Shown one piece after another: positions 1-7,577 of a stretch of 54,368 nucleotides of DNA. The notes under the pieces were generated by a model. That model saw nothing but the letters and a program-made list of their open reading frames with translations. It had not been told where the DNA came from and made no database searches. Location of the stretch: positions 1-54,368 of the forward strand of contig NZ_FUZK01000005.1 of the NCBI RefSeq assembly GCF_900166985.1, written 5' to 3'. Each line of letters opens with the position of its first letter. Position 1 is the first letter of the stretch. Position numbers and translations under genes: made by a program. This stretch comes from Acholeplasma oculi. Lineage in GTDB: Bacteria > Bacillota_I > Bacilli_A > Acholeplasmatales > Acholeplasmataceae.

Positions 1-150
1 AACGCTGAAAGCATCTAAGCGTGAAGCCCACCTTGAGATGAGATCTCCCAATTAGTAAGACCCCTTGAAGACCACAAGGTTGATAGGCTAGGTGTGTAAG
101 CATAGTGATATGTTCAGCTGACTAGTACTAATAGGTCGAGGACTTAACCT
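1..150 (+). rRNA. 23S ribosomal RNA, 3' end (partial)
   Basis: The first 150 bases match the conserved 3' end of bacterial 23S rRNA, including the stretch GACTAGTACTAATAGGTCGA at about 119-138 and the terminal GAGGACTTAACC. The gene begins upstream of the window. The 3' boundary is estimated by analogy with other 23S ends and could be off by a few bases. It is followed by a spacer of about 60 bp and the 5S gene, so the window starts inside the distal part of an rRNA operon. Confidence 0.95.
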
Positions 151-213
151 TACGTGATGAATTCGCATCACAATTTCAATTTCAGAAAATCATTTATCTA
201 GTTTTGAGAGCAT

Positions 214-326
214 GTCTGGTGACGATGGCGAAGTGGTTCCACCTGTACCCATACCGAACACAGAAGTTAAGCACTTCAGCGCCGACGATAGTTAATACAA
301 ATAGCGAAAATAGGACGTTGCCAGGC
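214..326 (+). rRNA. rrf: 5S ribosomal RNA
   Basis: The sequence has the usual 5S landmarks: a GGTGACGATGGCG start, the conserved CCACCTGTACCCATACCGAA core, GAAGTTAAGC, and a 3' end TTGCCAGGCA that pairs with the 5' end. Length is about 113 nt. Its 3' end carries a TTGCCA that may double as the -35 box of the next promoter. Confidence 0.93.
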
Positions 327-346
327 AACTCTTTACTTGATATAAT
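318..346 (+). promoter_or_regulatory. Promoter for tRNA-Asn, overlapping the 5S 3' end
   Basis: A TTGCCA -35 (318-323), a 17-bp spacer and a TATAAT -10 (341-346) with an extended TG (338-339) lie just upstream of tRNA-Asn. The -35 falls inside the 5S gene, so tRNA-Asn may be transcribed both by read-through from the rRNA operon and from its own start. Confidence 0.55.
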
Positions 347-387
347 ATAAACAGTATCATATGTGTCACCCAAACTTTAATATAAGT

Positions 388-464
388 GCCTACTTAGCTC
401 AGTCGGTTAGAGCATCTGACTGTTAATCAGAGGGTCGCCTGTTCGAGTCAGGCAGTGGGCGCCA
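388..464 (+). tRNA. tRNA-Asn (GTT)
   Basis: A full cloverleaf is present. The acceptor stem GCCTACT pairs with AGTGGGC, the anticodon stem is TCTGA/TCAGA around loop CTGTTAA, the T-arm is GCCTG-TTCGAGT-CAGGC, and CCA is encoded (462-464). Anticodon GTT gives asparagine. It stands alone downstream of 5S and ahead of a terminator. Confidence 0.97.
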
Positions 465-478
465 CTTATGATTTAATA

Positions 479-503
479 AGAGTTCTTTTAAGGACTCTTT
501 TTT
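479..503 (+). terminator. Intrinsic terminator after tRNA-Asn
   Basis: Stem AGAGTTC/GGACTCT (one G-U pair) around a short loop is followed by a T run. It closes the rRNA/tRNA-Asn unit. Confidence 0.8.
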
Positions 504-543
504 GTTTATAACATCTTAAATTAAGTAAAGCTTATAAATTTCG

Positions 544-572
544 TTGAGAAAAAGCAGTTTTTCATATATAAT
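544..572 (+). promoter_or_regulatory. Sigma-A promoter of the udk operon
   Basis: TTGAGA (544-549), 17-bp spacer, TATAAT (567-572). It lies about 48 bp ahead of the udk start, which has an AAAGGA ribosome site at 606-611. Confidence 0.75.
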
Positions 573-619
573 AAACCAAGGAACATCCAAATTATAAGTA
601 AATTTAAAGGAAAAACATC

Positions 620-1246
620 ATGAAAAAACCATATCTTATCATTGTTGCAGGTGGTTCAGCATCCGGAAAATCAACAGTCGTTAAAGCAATATTAGAAAAA
701 TCAGGAATCAAAGATTGTTTAACAATCAATCAAGATGATTACTACAAAAATCAAGACCATATGACAATGGAAGAACGCCTTTTAGTCAATTACGATCATC
801 CACTTTCCATTGATAATGATGTTTTATATCAAGATTTAATAAGTTTATTAGAAGGAAAAACGATTTTAAAACCTATTTATGATTATAAAAACTACACAAG
901 AAGTGATCAAACAGAAACCATTGAACCTAAACCGATTATTATTTTAGAAGGAATTCTATCTTTAACAGATAAATCCATAAGAAATTTAGCGGATTTAAAA
1001 TTATATGTTGAGTCTGATGATGATTTAAGATTGATTCGACGTATCAAAAGAGACGTTAAAGAACGTGGTCGTTCACTAGATTCTGTGGTAGATCAATACT
1101 TAAATACAGTTAAACCGATGTATCACAAATATGTGAAACCAACCAAACGATATGCTGATATGATTATTCCTAATGATGAAGCACATCAAAAGGCAGTCGA
1201 TGTAATCGTTGGTATGTTAAAATCAAAAAAAGAGGAACTTAAATGA
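620..1246 (+). CDS. udk: Uridine kinase
   Basis: Uridine kinase phosphorylates uridine and cytidine to UMP and CMP in cytoplasmic pyrimidine salvage. The 208-residue product has the usual family length. A Walker A loop GGSASGKST sits at residues 11-19, the uridine-kinase motif QDDYYK follows near residues 38-43, and the family pattern of an ILEGILSL strand and an RRIKRDV lid is present. The ATG at 620 is chosen because AAAGGA lies 8 bases upstream and a good promoter precedes it. It overlaps the next gene by 4 bp (ATGA), which indicates an operon with a nucleosidase and a DJ-1 protein. Salvage fits an organism that relies on imported nucleosides. Confidence in the family is high; substrate breadth is inferred. 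Confidence 0.93.
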   Translation: MKKPYLIIVAGGSASGKSTVVKAILEKSGIKDCLTINQDDYYKNQDHMTMEERLLVNYDHPLSIDNDVLYQDLISLLEGKTILKPIYDYKNYTRSDQTETIEPKPIIILEGILSLTDKSIRNLADLKLYVESDDDLRLIRRIKRDVKERGRSLDSVVDQYLNTVKPMYHKYVKPTKRYADMIIPNDEAHQKAVDVIVGMLKSKKEELK

Positions 1247-1872
1247 GATTAATTGTAGCAGCAATGGATAGCGAAGTCACTTCATTGATTGAACGATTTG
1301 TTCAACTTGAATTAGAACCTTTTAAACTTTATCAAGGTAAAATCTCTGGATTTGACTATTTATTAGTTGTAACAGGTGTTGGAAAAACGAATGCTGCTGC
1401 TGGTCTTTCTTATGCTTTATCTAAACATCCAAACATGGAAATTATAATTAATTTAGGGATAGTTGGTGGATATTTAGTTGACCTTCATGAAGCATATCTA
1501 GTCGAATCTGCAATGTATCATGATGTGGATGTAACGATATTTAACTATAAGTTTGGACAAATTCCAGGTCAACCAGAAATATTTTTATCTGATATAAATG
1601 AAATATCATCTAAACTGAATCTAAAGACGATGAGGTTAATGACTGGAGACTCTTTCCAAACCTCCAAAATCGACGATAAACCTTATATTATTGATATGGA
1701 AGGTGCGAGTTTGTTTCAAGTAGCAAACCGTTTTAAAAAGCCTATAATTTCACTAAAAATTGTTTCTGATGTGATCGAATCTAAGCATCAATTAGAAACA
1801 TATACACGCTCAGAACAAACACTCGATGAAAAGTTATATCAAATACTTTTAAAGCTATTGGAGGTCATTTAA
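1243..1872 (+). CDS. MTA/SAH nucleosidase-like purine phosphorylase-family protein
   Basis: The product (209 aa) belongs to the nucleoside phosphorylase superfamily and most resembles 5'-methylthioadenosine/S-adenosylhomocysteine nucleosidase (Pfs/MtnN). That enzyme removes adenine from MTA and SAH. The start MRLIVAAMDSEV carries the early acidic residue (E11) typical of the family. A GVGKTNAA stretch near residues 46-53, INLGIVGGY, and DMEGASLFQVA followed by KIVSDV near the C-terminus match the substrate-binding and catalytic Asp region. It is about 20 residues shorter than typical MtnN, so a relative such as a futalosine-hydrolase-type nucleosidase cannot be excluded. Translation is coupled to udk by the ATGA overlap, and the next gene starts immediately after its stop. 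Confidence 0.8.
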   Translation: MRLIVAAMDSEVTSLIERFVQLELEPFKLYQGKISGFDYLLVVTGVGKTNAAAGLSYALSKHPNMEIIINLGIVGGYLVDLHEAYLVESAMYHDVDVTIFNYKFGQIPGQPEIFLSDINEISSKLNLKTMRLMTGDSFQTSKIDDKPYIIDMEGASLFQVANRFKKPIISLKIVSDVIESKHQLETYTRSEQTLDEKLYQILLKLLEVI

Positions 1873-2418
1873 ATGAAAGGTTTAATCTTATTTTCAAATG
1901 GAATGGAAGATAATGAAGCACTTGGAACAATTGCTTATTTAAGAAGAAGTGGTGTCATAATTGAATCTGTTTCTTTAGAAGAGGGAATTCATGTCTTAAC
2001 ACAGTATCAACAAACCGTTCATGCAGACATGAATTACACGAATGTGTCATTAGATGATTATGACTTTTTAGTCATTCCTGGTGGAGGTTATGTTAAAAGA
2101 GTCATTGATCAGGATACACGTATTAAAGAAATCATTAAAGATTTCCACCAAGAAGGAAAATTGATTGCAGCAATATGTGCTGGACCAAGGTTTTTGGGTC
2201 GTTTAGGATTACTGGATGGACTCGATTTCACATGCTTCCCAGGAAGTGAAATTGATATGCCTAAAGGTAATTATTTACGATTGAGTAAAGTAGTATCAAC
2301 AGAACGCATTATTACTGCAAGATCTGCAGGTGCAGTCGTTGAATTTGCTGCTGAAATTGTGAAAAAAATACAAGGATTTGTGGAAGCTAAATCGCTTATT
2401 GATAACATTTTATATTAA
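1873..2418 (+). CDS. DJ-1/PfpI family protein
   Basis: A 181-residue cytoplasmic protein of the DJ-1/PfpI superfamily, whose members are reported as stress-protective deglycase or glyoxalase-like enzymes. The N-terminal strand GLILFSNGMEDNEA supplies the conserved Glu (E15). The nucleophile elbow AAICAGP places the reactive cysteine at C102, and the flanking PGGGY motif is at about 69-73. Length fits the YajL/DJ-1 branch. The ATG follows the preceding TAA directly and a strong GGAGG lies at 1860-1864 inside the upstream gene, so translation is coupled. The substrate is unknown. No clear hairpin terminator is visible between it and the tRNA promoter downstream. Confidence 0.85.
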   Translation: MKGLILFSNGMEDNEALGTIAYLRRSGVIIESVSLEEGIHVLTQYQQTVHADMNYTNVSLDDYDFLVIPGGGYVKRVIDQDTRIKEIIKDFHQEGKLIAAICAGPRFLGRLGLLDGLDFTCFPGSEIDMPKGNYLRLSKVVSTERIITARSAGAVVEFAAEIVKKIQGFVEAKSLIDNILY

Positions 2419-2451
2419 ATAAATTAAAAATAATAAAAAGTATTTTTTGGG

Positions 2452-2479
2452 TTGACAATTTATTATTTATTGATATAAT
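2452..2479 (+). promoter_or_regulatory. Promoter of the Glu-Arg-Pro-Gly tRNA cluster
   Basis: TTGACA (2452-2457), 16-bp spacer and an extended TGATATAAT (-10 at 2474-2479). This near-consensus promoter lies about 19 bp ahead of tRNA-Glu. Confidence 0.85.
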
Positions 2480-2497
2480 TATACATGCGCACAAAGT

Positions 2498-2573
2498 GGC
2501 CCGTTGGAGAAACGGTTAACTCACATGCCTTTCACGCATGCATTCATGGGTTCAAATCCCATACGGGTCACCA
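2498..2573 (+). tRNA. tRNA-Glu (TTC)
   Basis: Acceptor GGCCCGT pairs with ACGGGTC (one G-U). The anticodon stem CATGC/GCATG encloses CTTTCAC, giving anticodon TTC. The T-arm is ATGGG-TTCAAAT-CCCAT and CCA is encoded. First gene of a four-tRNA cluster. Confidence 0.96.
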
Positions 2574-2580
2574 AATTTTT

Positions 2581-2657
2581 GCACCCATAGCTCAATTGGA
2601 TAGAGCGTTTGACTACGGATCAAAAGGTTAGGGGTTCAAGTCCTCTTGGGTGCGCCA
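2581..2657 (+). tRNA. tRNA-Arg (ACG)
   Basis: Acceptor GCACCCA/TGGGTGC, anticodon stem TTTGA/TCAAA around CTACGGA (anticodon ACG, normally read with A34 edited to inosine), CCA encoded. Separated from tRNA-Glu by 7 bp. Confidence 0.96.
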
Positions 2658-2747
2658 TTAAATTGCAATAACATTTTTAAAAAGCGTAACCTTTACCGAT
2701 TGACAACGTATAAATTAATTGGTAAAATAATTTGGCTTGATAGATTT

Positions 2748-2824
2748 CGGGAAGTAGCTCAGCTTGGTGGAGCACCTGGTTTGGGACCAGGGGGCCGCAG
2801 GTTCAAATCCTGTCTTCCCGACCA
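2748..2824 (+). tRNA. tRNA-Pro (TGG)
   Basis: Acceptor CGGGAAG/CTTCCCG, D-arm TAGCTCAG, anticodon loop TTTGGGA (anticodon TGG), CCA encoded. About 90 bp of AT-rich spacer separate it from tRNA-Arg; I see no feature in that spacer. Confidence 0.96.
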
Positions 2825-2832
2825 GCTTTATT

Positions 2833-2907
2833 GCGGGTGTCGTATAATGGTTATTACCCCAGCCTTCCAAGCTGAAGACGGCGGTTCGATTCCGCTCACC
2901 CGCTCCA
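2833..2907 (+). tRNA. tRNA-Gly (TCC)
   Basis: Acceptor GCGGGTG/CACCCGC, anticodon loop CTTCCAA (anticodon TCC), T-arm GCGGTTCGATTCCGC, CCA encoded. Last gene of the cluster, followed by a terminator. Confidence 0.96.
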
Positions 2908-2923
2908 TTTGTTGTTAATTATT

Positions 2924-2965
2924 ACCTCGTCTAATATAGAACTTACTATAGACGGGGTTTTTTTA
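2924..2965 (+). terminator. Intrinsic terminator of the tRNA cluster
   Basis: Stem ACCTCGTCTA/TAGACGGGGT (one wobble) is followed by a run of seven or more T. Confidence 0.85.
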
Positions 2966-3000
2966 TTTGTAAAAGACATATTAAAGGAATGGTTTAAATT

Positions 3001-3546
3001 ATGACACTGTTTGAATTAATTATAATTTCCATTGGAATTTCGTTAGATGTTTTTGCTGTATTACTCACAGTGGGTTTAACGCTTAAAAATTCATCTTTTA
3101 AGACACGATTATGGATTATAGGGCTCTTTACCTCAATGCAAGTAATCATGCCTATAATAGGATATTTAGTTGGTCAGGAGTTTAAACAGTATATTGAGGC
3201 ATATGATCACTGGGTATCATTTATCTTATTAGCTTTAATCGGTCTACGTATGATTCTTTCTAAACAAGAATCGAGTGACCATGTTTCTAAAAGACATATG
3301 TTTAAATTAAGTTTTGTAACAAGTATTGATTCATTAGCAGTAGGTGTGACGTTTGCAATCGTACAAATTAACCTATGGACATCATCCATTGTATTTTTTA
3401 TAACAACAGCATTATTTAGTATATTAGGCTTATATTTAGGTCAAAAAGTAAAAACAGAAAAATCGATTATCGCAGAACGTTTTGGTGGAGTTATTTTAAT
3501 TTTAATAGGCTTAAATATTTTATTAAAACACTTAGGTATATATTAA
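3001..3546 (+). CDS. mntP: MntP-like manganese efflux pump
   Basis: A 181-residue integral membrane protein of the MntP (DUF204) family, which exports Mn2+. Six hydrophobic helices are apparent. The two internally homologous halves each show the family signature: GISLDVFAV near residues 13-21 and TSIDSLAVGVTF near 107-118, whose Asp residues are thought to bind the metal. The ATG at 3001 has AAAGGA at 2983-2988. It is a single-gene unit between the tRNA terminator and the copper operon promoter. The yybP-ykoY riboswitch that precedes mntP in some bacteria is not present: only about 35 bp separate the terminator from the start. Confidence 0.85.
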   Translation: MTLFELIIISIGISLDVFAVLLTVGLTLKNSSFKTRLWIIGLFTSMQVIMPIIGYLVGQEFKQYIEAYDHWVSFILLALIGLRMILSKQESSDHVSKRHMFKLSFVTSIDSLAVGVTFAIVQINLWTSSIVFFITTALFSILGLYLGQKVKTEKSIIAERFGGVILILIGLNILLKHLGIY

Positions 3547-3549
3547 TTA

Positions 3550-3578
3550 TTGACAAATCTAATGACATCATGTAAAAT
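3550..3578 (+). promoter_or_regulatory. Promoter of copA-copZ
   Basis: TTGACA (3550-3555), 17-bp spacer, TAAAAT (3573-3578). Transcription should start about 3585, at the edge of the GC-rich palindrome described next. Confidence 0.75.
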
Positions 3579-3585
3579 AATTATG

Positions 3586-3607
3586 TAACCCCTATATGGG
3601 GGGTATA
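3586..3607 (+). promoter_or_regulatory. CsoR-like copper operator
   Basis: The sequence TAACCCCTATATGGGGGGTA is a G/C-tract pseudo-palindrome (ACCCC/GGGGGT around TATAT) in an otherwise AT-rich region. It resembles known CsoR operators, where runs of C and G flank an A/T centre. It lies across the predicted start of copA transcription, where a bound repressor would block initiation until Cu(I) is sensed. The cop box TACANNTGTA of CopY is not seen. No csoR gene lies in this window, so a repressor elsewhere is inferred. Confidence 0.6.
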
Positions 3608-3622
3608 GATGAGGTGATGTCA

Positions 3623-6070
3623 ATGAAAAAAGAAACGTATGAAGTTGAGGGAATGACTTGCGCATCCTGTGTACAAGCTGTTGAAAAGACAACTCAAAAA
3701 CTTGACGGTGTGAAAGAAGTATCAGTCAATTTAACGACTGAAAAAATGACAATACTTTATGATGAAAATAAAGTGAATTTCAATCAAGTTAAAGAAGCAA
3801 TCACAAATATAGGATATAACATACATGAATCCAAAACCGAAAAAGAATTTTTAGTTGAAGGTATGACTTGTGCATCTTGTGTGCAAGCAGTAGAACGCGT
3901 GACTAAAAAACTAGATGGTGTTAAAGATGTATCTGTTAATTTAACAACTGAAAAAATGCATATTGTTTTTGATCAAAAAGTTTTAAGTACCATTGATATA
4001 AAAAAAGCAGTAGAAGATACAGGTTACAAGTTAGTTGATATTACAAAAAGTGATGATAAACACCAAGAAAAAAAACAATTAGAAATTAAAAAGTTATGGG
4101 TTCGTTTTATTCAATCTCTTATCTTTACCATACCACTACTTTATATTGCTATGGGTCATATGGTAGGATTATATTTACCTGAAATCATTGATCCACATAT
4201 GAATGACTTATGGTTTGCTTTAACACAACTCGTTTTAACAACTCCAGTTATGTTGGTAGGATATAGTTATTTTAAAGTTGGATTTAAAACATTAATTAAA
4301 AGACATCCAAATATGGATTCTTTAATTGCAATCGGTACATCAGCTGCATACCTTTATGGTGTATTTGCGGTGATTATGATTGCATTAGGAAATCATCAAT
4401 ATGTTTATAGTTTATACTTTGAATCTGCTGCTGTGATTTTAACTCTGATTACACTAGGTAAGTACCTTGAAGCAGTATCTAAGGGTAAAACATCAGAAGC
4501 AATTAAAAAACTAATGAATTTATCACCCAAAGAGGCACTTGTTATTAGAAATGGTGTCGAGAAATTAATATTGGTTGATGAAGTATTAGTGGGAGATATC
4601 GTTTTGGTAAAACCAGGAATGAGTTTACCAGTAGACGGTATCGTCCTCGATGGATATTCATCCATTGATGAGTCCATGCTTACAGGTGAATCTATGCCTG
4701 TTGAAAAAACAAAGGGTTCTAAAGTGGTTGCAGCAAGTATCAACAAGTTAGGTACATTTACATATGAGGCGACCAAGGTTGGTAAAGACCGTGCAATTGC
4801 CAAAATTATAGAACTTGTTGAAGATGCACAAGCGACTAAAGCACCAATTCAAAAACTGGCAGATATCATTTCAGGTCAGTTTGTACCAATTGTCATAATC
4901 CTTGCCGTATTATCAGGTTTATTATGGTTCTTTGTTGGTGGAAGTTCAGTTGAGTTTGCACTTACAATATTTATAGCTGTTCTTGTGATTGCTTGTCCTT
5001 GTGCCCTTGGACTTGCAACACCAACAGCCATAATGGTTGGTACAGGTAAAGGTGCTGAATATGGTGTATTATTTAAGAGTGGTGAAGCACTTGAAAGATT
5101 ATACAAAGTCAATGTAGTAATCTTCGATAAAACGGGAACTATTACCACTGGTAAACCTAAATTAACGGATATTGTTTCAATTCATGAAATGCATGATGAT
5201 GATATTTTATTACTCGCAGCATCAGCAGAAAAAACATCCGAGCATCCTTTAGCAGAAGCAATCATAGAAGCAGCAAAAGAAAAGAATCTAGAACTTTATC
5301 CTGTTGAGGCTTTTGATGCAATACCTGGTTATGGTATTCAAGCAAAACTTAGAGGAGAAAATATTTTATTTGGTAATGAAAAATTAATGAATAAATATCA
5401 AGTTGATATTGATCAGCATATACCTAAAGCATTAAAACTCGCTGAATCTGGTAAGACTCCGATGTATTTATCTGTGAATCAAAAACTTGAGGCAATTATA
5501 GCTGTTGCTGATACACTTAAAAGCGATAGCCAAGAAGCGGTTTTAGCACTTAAAAAACGTGGTATTCAAGTCATGATGATTACAGGTGATAATAAACAAA
5601 CTGCACATGCAATCGCAAAATCAGTTGGAATTGAAAATGTATTAAGTGATGTCTTGCCTCAAGATAAATCCAACGAAGTTTTAAAACTTCAAGAACAAGG
5701 ATTTAAGGTTGCTATGGTTGGAGATGGTATCAATGACTCACCAGCACTTGCACTTGCTGATGTTGGAATTGCAATTGGTTCTGGTACGGATATAGCAATT
5801 GAATCTGCAGATGTCGTATTGGTTAAAAACAGTTTAATGGATGTTGCAACAGCAATCAAACTGAGTCAACATACCATCAGAAACATACAAGAAAACCTGT
5901 TTTGGGCATTTGCTTATAATATTTTAGGCATTCCACTTGCAATGGGTATACTACATATCTTTGGTGGACCACTCTTAGACCCAATGTTTGCTGCACTTGC
6001 AATGAGTTTAAGTTCTGTATCGGTATTACTAAATGCACTGAGATTAAAACATATTAAGAAAGTTAAATAG
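3623..6070 (+). CDS. copA: Copper-exporting P1B-type ATPase
   Basis: CopA pumps Cu(I) out of the cytoplasm using ATP. The 815-residue product has two N-terminal heavy-metal-associated domains with CASC motifs (C13/C16 and C83/C86). Membrane helices follow, then TGES (354-357) of the actuator domain, the intramembrane metal site CPC (458-460), the phosphorylation motif DKTGT (D502), the HP motif (H541-P542) and GDGIND (700-705). All catalytic motifs are intact. An ATG at 3596 gives a longer frame but lies inside the operator palindrome. The ATG at 3623 is preferred because GAGGTGAT sits just upstream at 3611-3618. The chaperone gene copZ follows 11 bp downstream. Confidence 0.95.
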   Translation: MKKETYEVEGMTCASCVQAVEKTTQKLDGVKEVSVNLTTEKMTILYDENKVNFNQVKEAITNIGYNIHESKTEKEFLVEGMTCASCVQAVERVTKKLDGVKDVSVNLTTEKMHIVFDQKVLSTIDIKKAVEDTGYKLVDITKSDDKHQEKKQLEIKKLWVRFIQSLIFTIPLLYIAMGHMVGLYLPEIIDPHMNDLWFALTQLVLTTPVMLVGYSYFKVGFKTLIKRHPNMDSLIAIGTSAAYLYGVFAVIMIALGNHQYVYSLYFESAAVILTLITLGKYLEAVSKGKTSEAIKKLMNLSPKEALVIRNGVEKLILVDEVLVGDIVLVKPGMSLPVDGIVLDGYSSIDESMLTGESMPVEKTKGSKVVAASINKLGTFTYEATKVGKDRAIAKIIELVEDAQATKAPIQKLADIISGQFVPIVIILAVLSGLLWFFVGGSSVEFALTIFIAVLVIACPCALGLATPTAIMVGTGKGAEYGVLFKSGEALERLYKVNVVIFDKTGTITTGKPKLTDIVSIHEMHDDDILLLAASAEKTSEHPLAEAIIEAAKEKNLELYPVEAFDAIPGYGIQAKLRGENILFGNEKLMNKYQVDIDQHIPKALKLAESGKTPMYLSVNQKLEAIIAVADTLKSDSQEAVLALKKRGIQVMMITGDNKQTAHAIAKSVGIENVLSDVLPQDKSNEVLKLQEQGFKVAMVGDGINDSPALALADVGIAIGSGTDIAIESADVVLVKNSLMDVATAIKLSQHTIRNIQENLFWAFAYNILGIPLAMGILHIFGGPLLDPMFAALAMSLSSVSVLLNALRLKHIKKVK

Positions 6071-6081
6071 GAGAAAAAGAA

Positions 6082-6291
6082 ATGGAATCTACAATTAAAA
6101 TTGAAGGTATGACATGTAAACATTGTCAAATGCGTGTTGAAAAAACACTTTCATCATTAGATGGTGTAGAAAAAGTAACGGTTGATTTAGAAAAAGGATT
6201 GGCACATGTACAATCCAATACATCATTAAATGAAACAATCCTCAAAGAAAAAATTGATGATGCTGGTTACAAAGTAATCTCAATCGAATAA
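6082..6291 (+). CDS. copZ: Copper chaperone CopZ
   Basis: A 69-residue cytoplasmic protein made of a single heavy-metal-associated domain. The MTCKHC motif provides Cu(I) ligands C12 and C15. CopZ carries Cu(I) to the N-terminal domains of CopA and to the regulator. A Shine-Dalgarno AGGAG precedes the ATG, and the gene lies 11 bp after copA in the same operon, ahead of a terminator. The length is standard for the family. Confidence 0.93.
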   Translation: MESTIKIEGMTCKHCQMRVEKTLSSLDGVEKVTVDLEKGLAHVQSNTSLNETILKEKIDDAGYKVISIE

Positions 6292-6296
6292 GTCAT

Positions 6297-6341
6297 AAAA
6301 AAGTGTTTGAAGACAAATTATCGTCATTCAAACGCTTTTTT
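6297..6341 (+). terminator. Intrinsic terminator of copA-copZ
   Basis: Stem AAGTGTTTGAA/TTCAAACGCTT (one wobble) is followed by T-rich sequence. Confidence 0.88.
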
Positions 6342-6369
6342 ATTTATAATAGACATGGAGGATAAAAAA

Positions 6370-7029
6370 ATGTTAAAAGACTAGGTATTAAAAAGATTAG
6401 AATCTTTAAGCAATCCTGCACGATATAAGACATTAATTAAAGCAGGTGCTCCTAAAGAAACTTACGGTGTATTACTTGGAAATATTAGAAGTATCGCCAA
6501 AGAAATTAAAATCAATCATGAACTTGCATATGATTTGTGGCAAACCAAAAATACAGATGCAAGATTGTTATCGGTTATGATTTTTGATTCTAAACAAATC
6601 GATAAAAAATTTGCTATAGAACTCATTTCTAGTGTTAAGTTTGATCAACTATTAGACGATCTTATGTTTAGACTAATTGTAGAAATAAATCCACTTGATG
6701 AAGTACAAGAAACTTTATCACATATGGAGGATGATTACTTGAAGCGTGCTTATTGGTCTATTCAAGTCCATAAGGCATCTAAGAAATTATTAGCCCATGA
6801 CAAAATTGATGAACTTATCAAACATGCAAAACTCAACCTTTTAACGGAATCTAAACAAGCACAGTGGATGATGAATCGCTTTTTAGCAACTGTTGGAATA
6901 TATTATGAAGCTTACCGAAATGAAATAATTCATATAGGTGAAACATTAAAACTTTTTAAGGATCAAGTCGTACCAAAGGGCTGTACAAGAGCGTATATCC
7001 CTGAATGGATAGCTGCAGTTGTTAAATAA
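6370..7029 (+). pseudogene. AlkD-like DNA alkylation repair protein, interrupted by an early TAG
   Basis: Translated through one stop, this frame gives about 219 residues resembling the DNA alkylation repair (AlkD-like, HEAT-repeat) family, which removes alkylated purines. Recognisable family stretches are GAPKETYGV near residues 31-39, then ELAYDLW and DARLLS. The ATG at 6370 has an excellent GGAGG (6357-6361), but codon 5 is TAG (6382-6384), so only MLKD would be made. Another in-frame ATG at 6355 meets the same stop. The next in-frame start codon is a TTG at 6535, which would remove the first 55 residues and has no clear ribosome site. The rest of the frame is open to 7029, so the mutation looks recent, or is a sequencing or strain difference, or implies suppression. 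Confidence 0.7.
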
Positions 7030-7052
7030 TGGGCATTTATTTATTAAAACCT

Positions 7053-7081
7053 TTGGTTATTTATTTATAATCATATATAAT
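7053..7081 (+). promoter_or_regulatory. Probable promoter of the SHOCT membrane protein operon
   Basis: TATAAT at 7076-7081 has a weak TTGGTT (7053-7058) 17 bp upstream. It lies 33 bp before the first gene. Confidence 0.5.
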
Positions 7082-7114
7082 ATGAGTAGTATAAAAATTA
7101 CAAGGGGTATGTGA

Positions 7115-7561
7115 ATGAATAAAACTTATTTAACAGTATCACAAGTGATGCTTGGAATTGCTGCTGGCGTCATTGGTTTATATGTCTTTTTATTTGGTAT
7201 TATTCTCTCAGTGGGATCAATTTACAACGGATTTGTTATGGGGAATTTCGTCGTTGTTATGTTCATCATCGCACTGATTGTCGGACTTCACATTCTAGTT
7301 ATGGTTCGCTTTCAAAAAGCAAAAACTGACTACAGTATGAAGCAAGAGGTTCTTATTTGGTCAATATTGTTACTTATATCTGGTAACATTATTGCAGGTA
7401 TCTTTGGTATCTTAGCATCCAATGATAAACAAGAAGCAGATTCTCCTGTCATAAACTCAGTTGAAGATAAATTAAAACATTTAGATCAACTCTATGACAA
7501 AGGATTAATCACACTTGAAGAGTATCAAATTAGAAGAAAAAAAATTATTGAAAGTATATAA
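7115..7561 (+). CDS. Small membrane protein with C-terminal SHOCT motif (1)
   Basis: No specific function recognised. The 148-residue product has about three hydrophobic segments (roughly residues 10-30, 42-68 and 82-103). A charged C-terminal helix pair follows, LDQLYDKGLITLEEYQIRRK, which is a typical SHOCT (short C-terminal domain) motif. SHOCT tails are found on many unrelated membrane proteins and are thought to mediate oligomerisation. The ATG at 7115 follows AAGGGG. It is the first of three adjacent paralogue-like genes sharing the start MNKT(Y/F)(L/I)TV and the same tail, evidently produced by tandem duplication. Confidence 0.75.
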   Translation: MNKTYLTVSQVMLGIAAGVIGLYVFLFGIILSVGSIYNGFVMGNFVVVMFIIALIVGLHILVMVRFQKAKTDYSMKQEVLIWSILLLISGNIIAGIFGILASNDKQEADSPVINSVEDKLKHLDQLYDKGLITLEEYQIRRKKIIESI

Positions 7562-7577
7562 TATAAGGAGATAAGAA

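Noticed and set aside
2646-2918. A 90-residue frame across the tRNA cluster
   Set aside because: It lies over tRNA-Pro and tRNA-Gly and its protein is just translated tRNA sequence; there is no ribosome site.
2966-3000. A yybP-ykoY manganese riboswitch ahead of mntP
   Set aside because: Only about 35 bp lie between the tRNA terminator and the start codon, too short for that aptamer.
3596-3622. Upstream ATG start for copA
   Set aside because: It lies inside the operator palindrome close to the predicted transcription start and has no ribosome site; the ATG at 3623 has GAGGTGAT.
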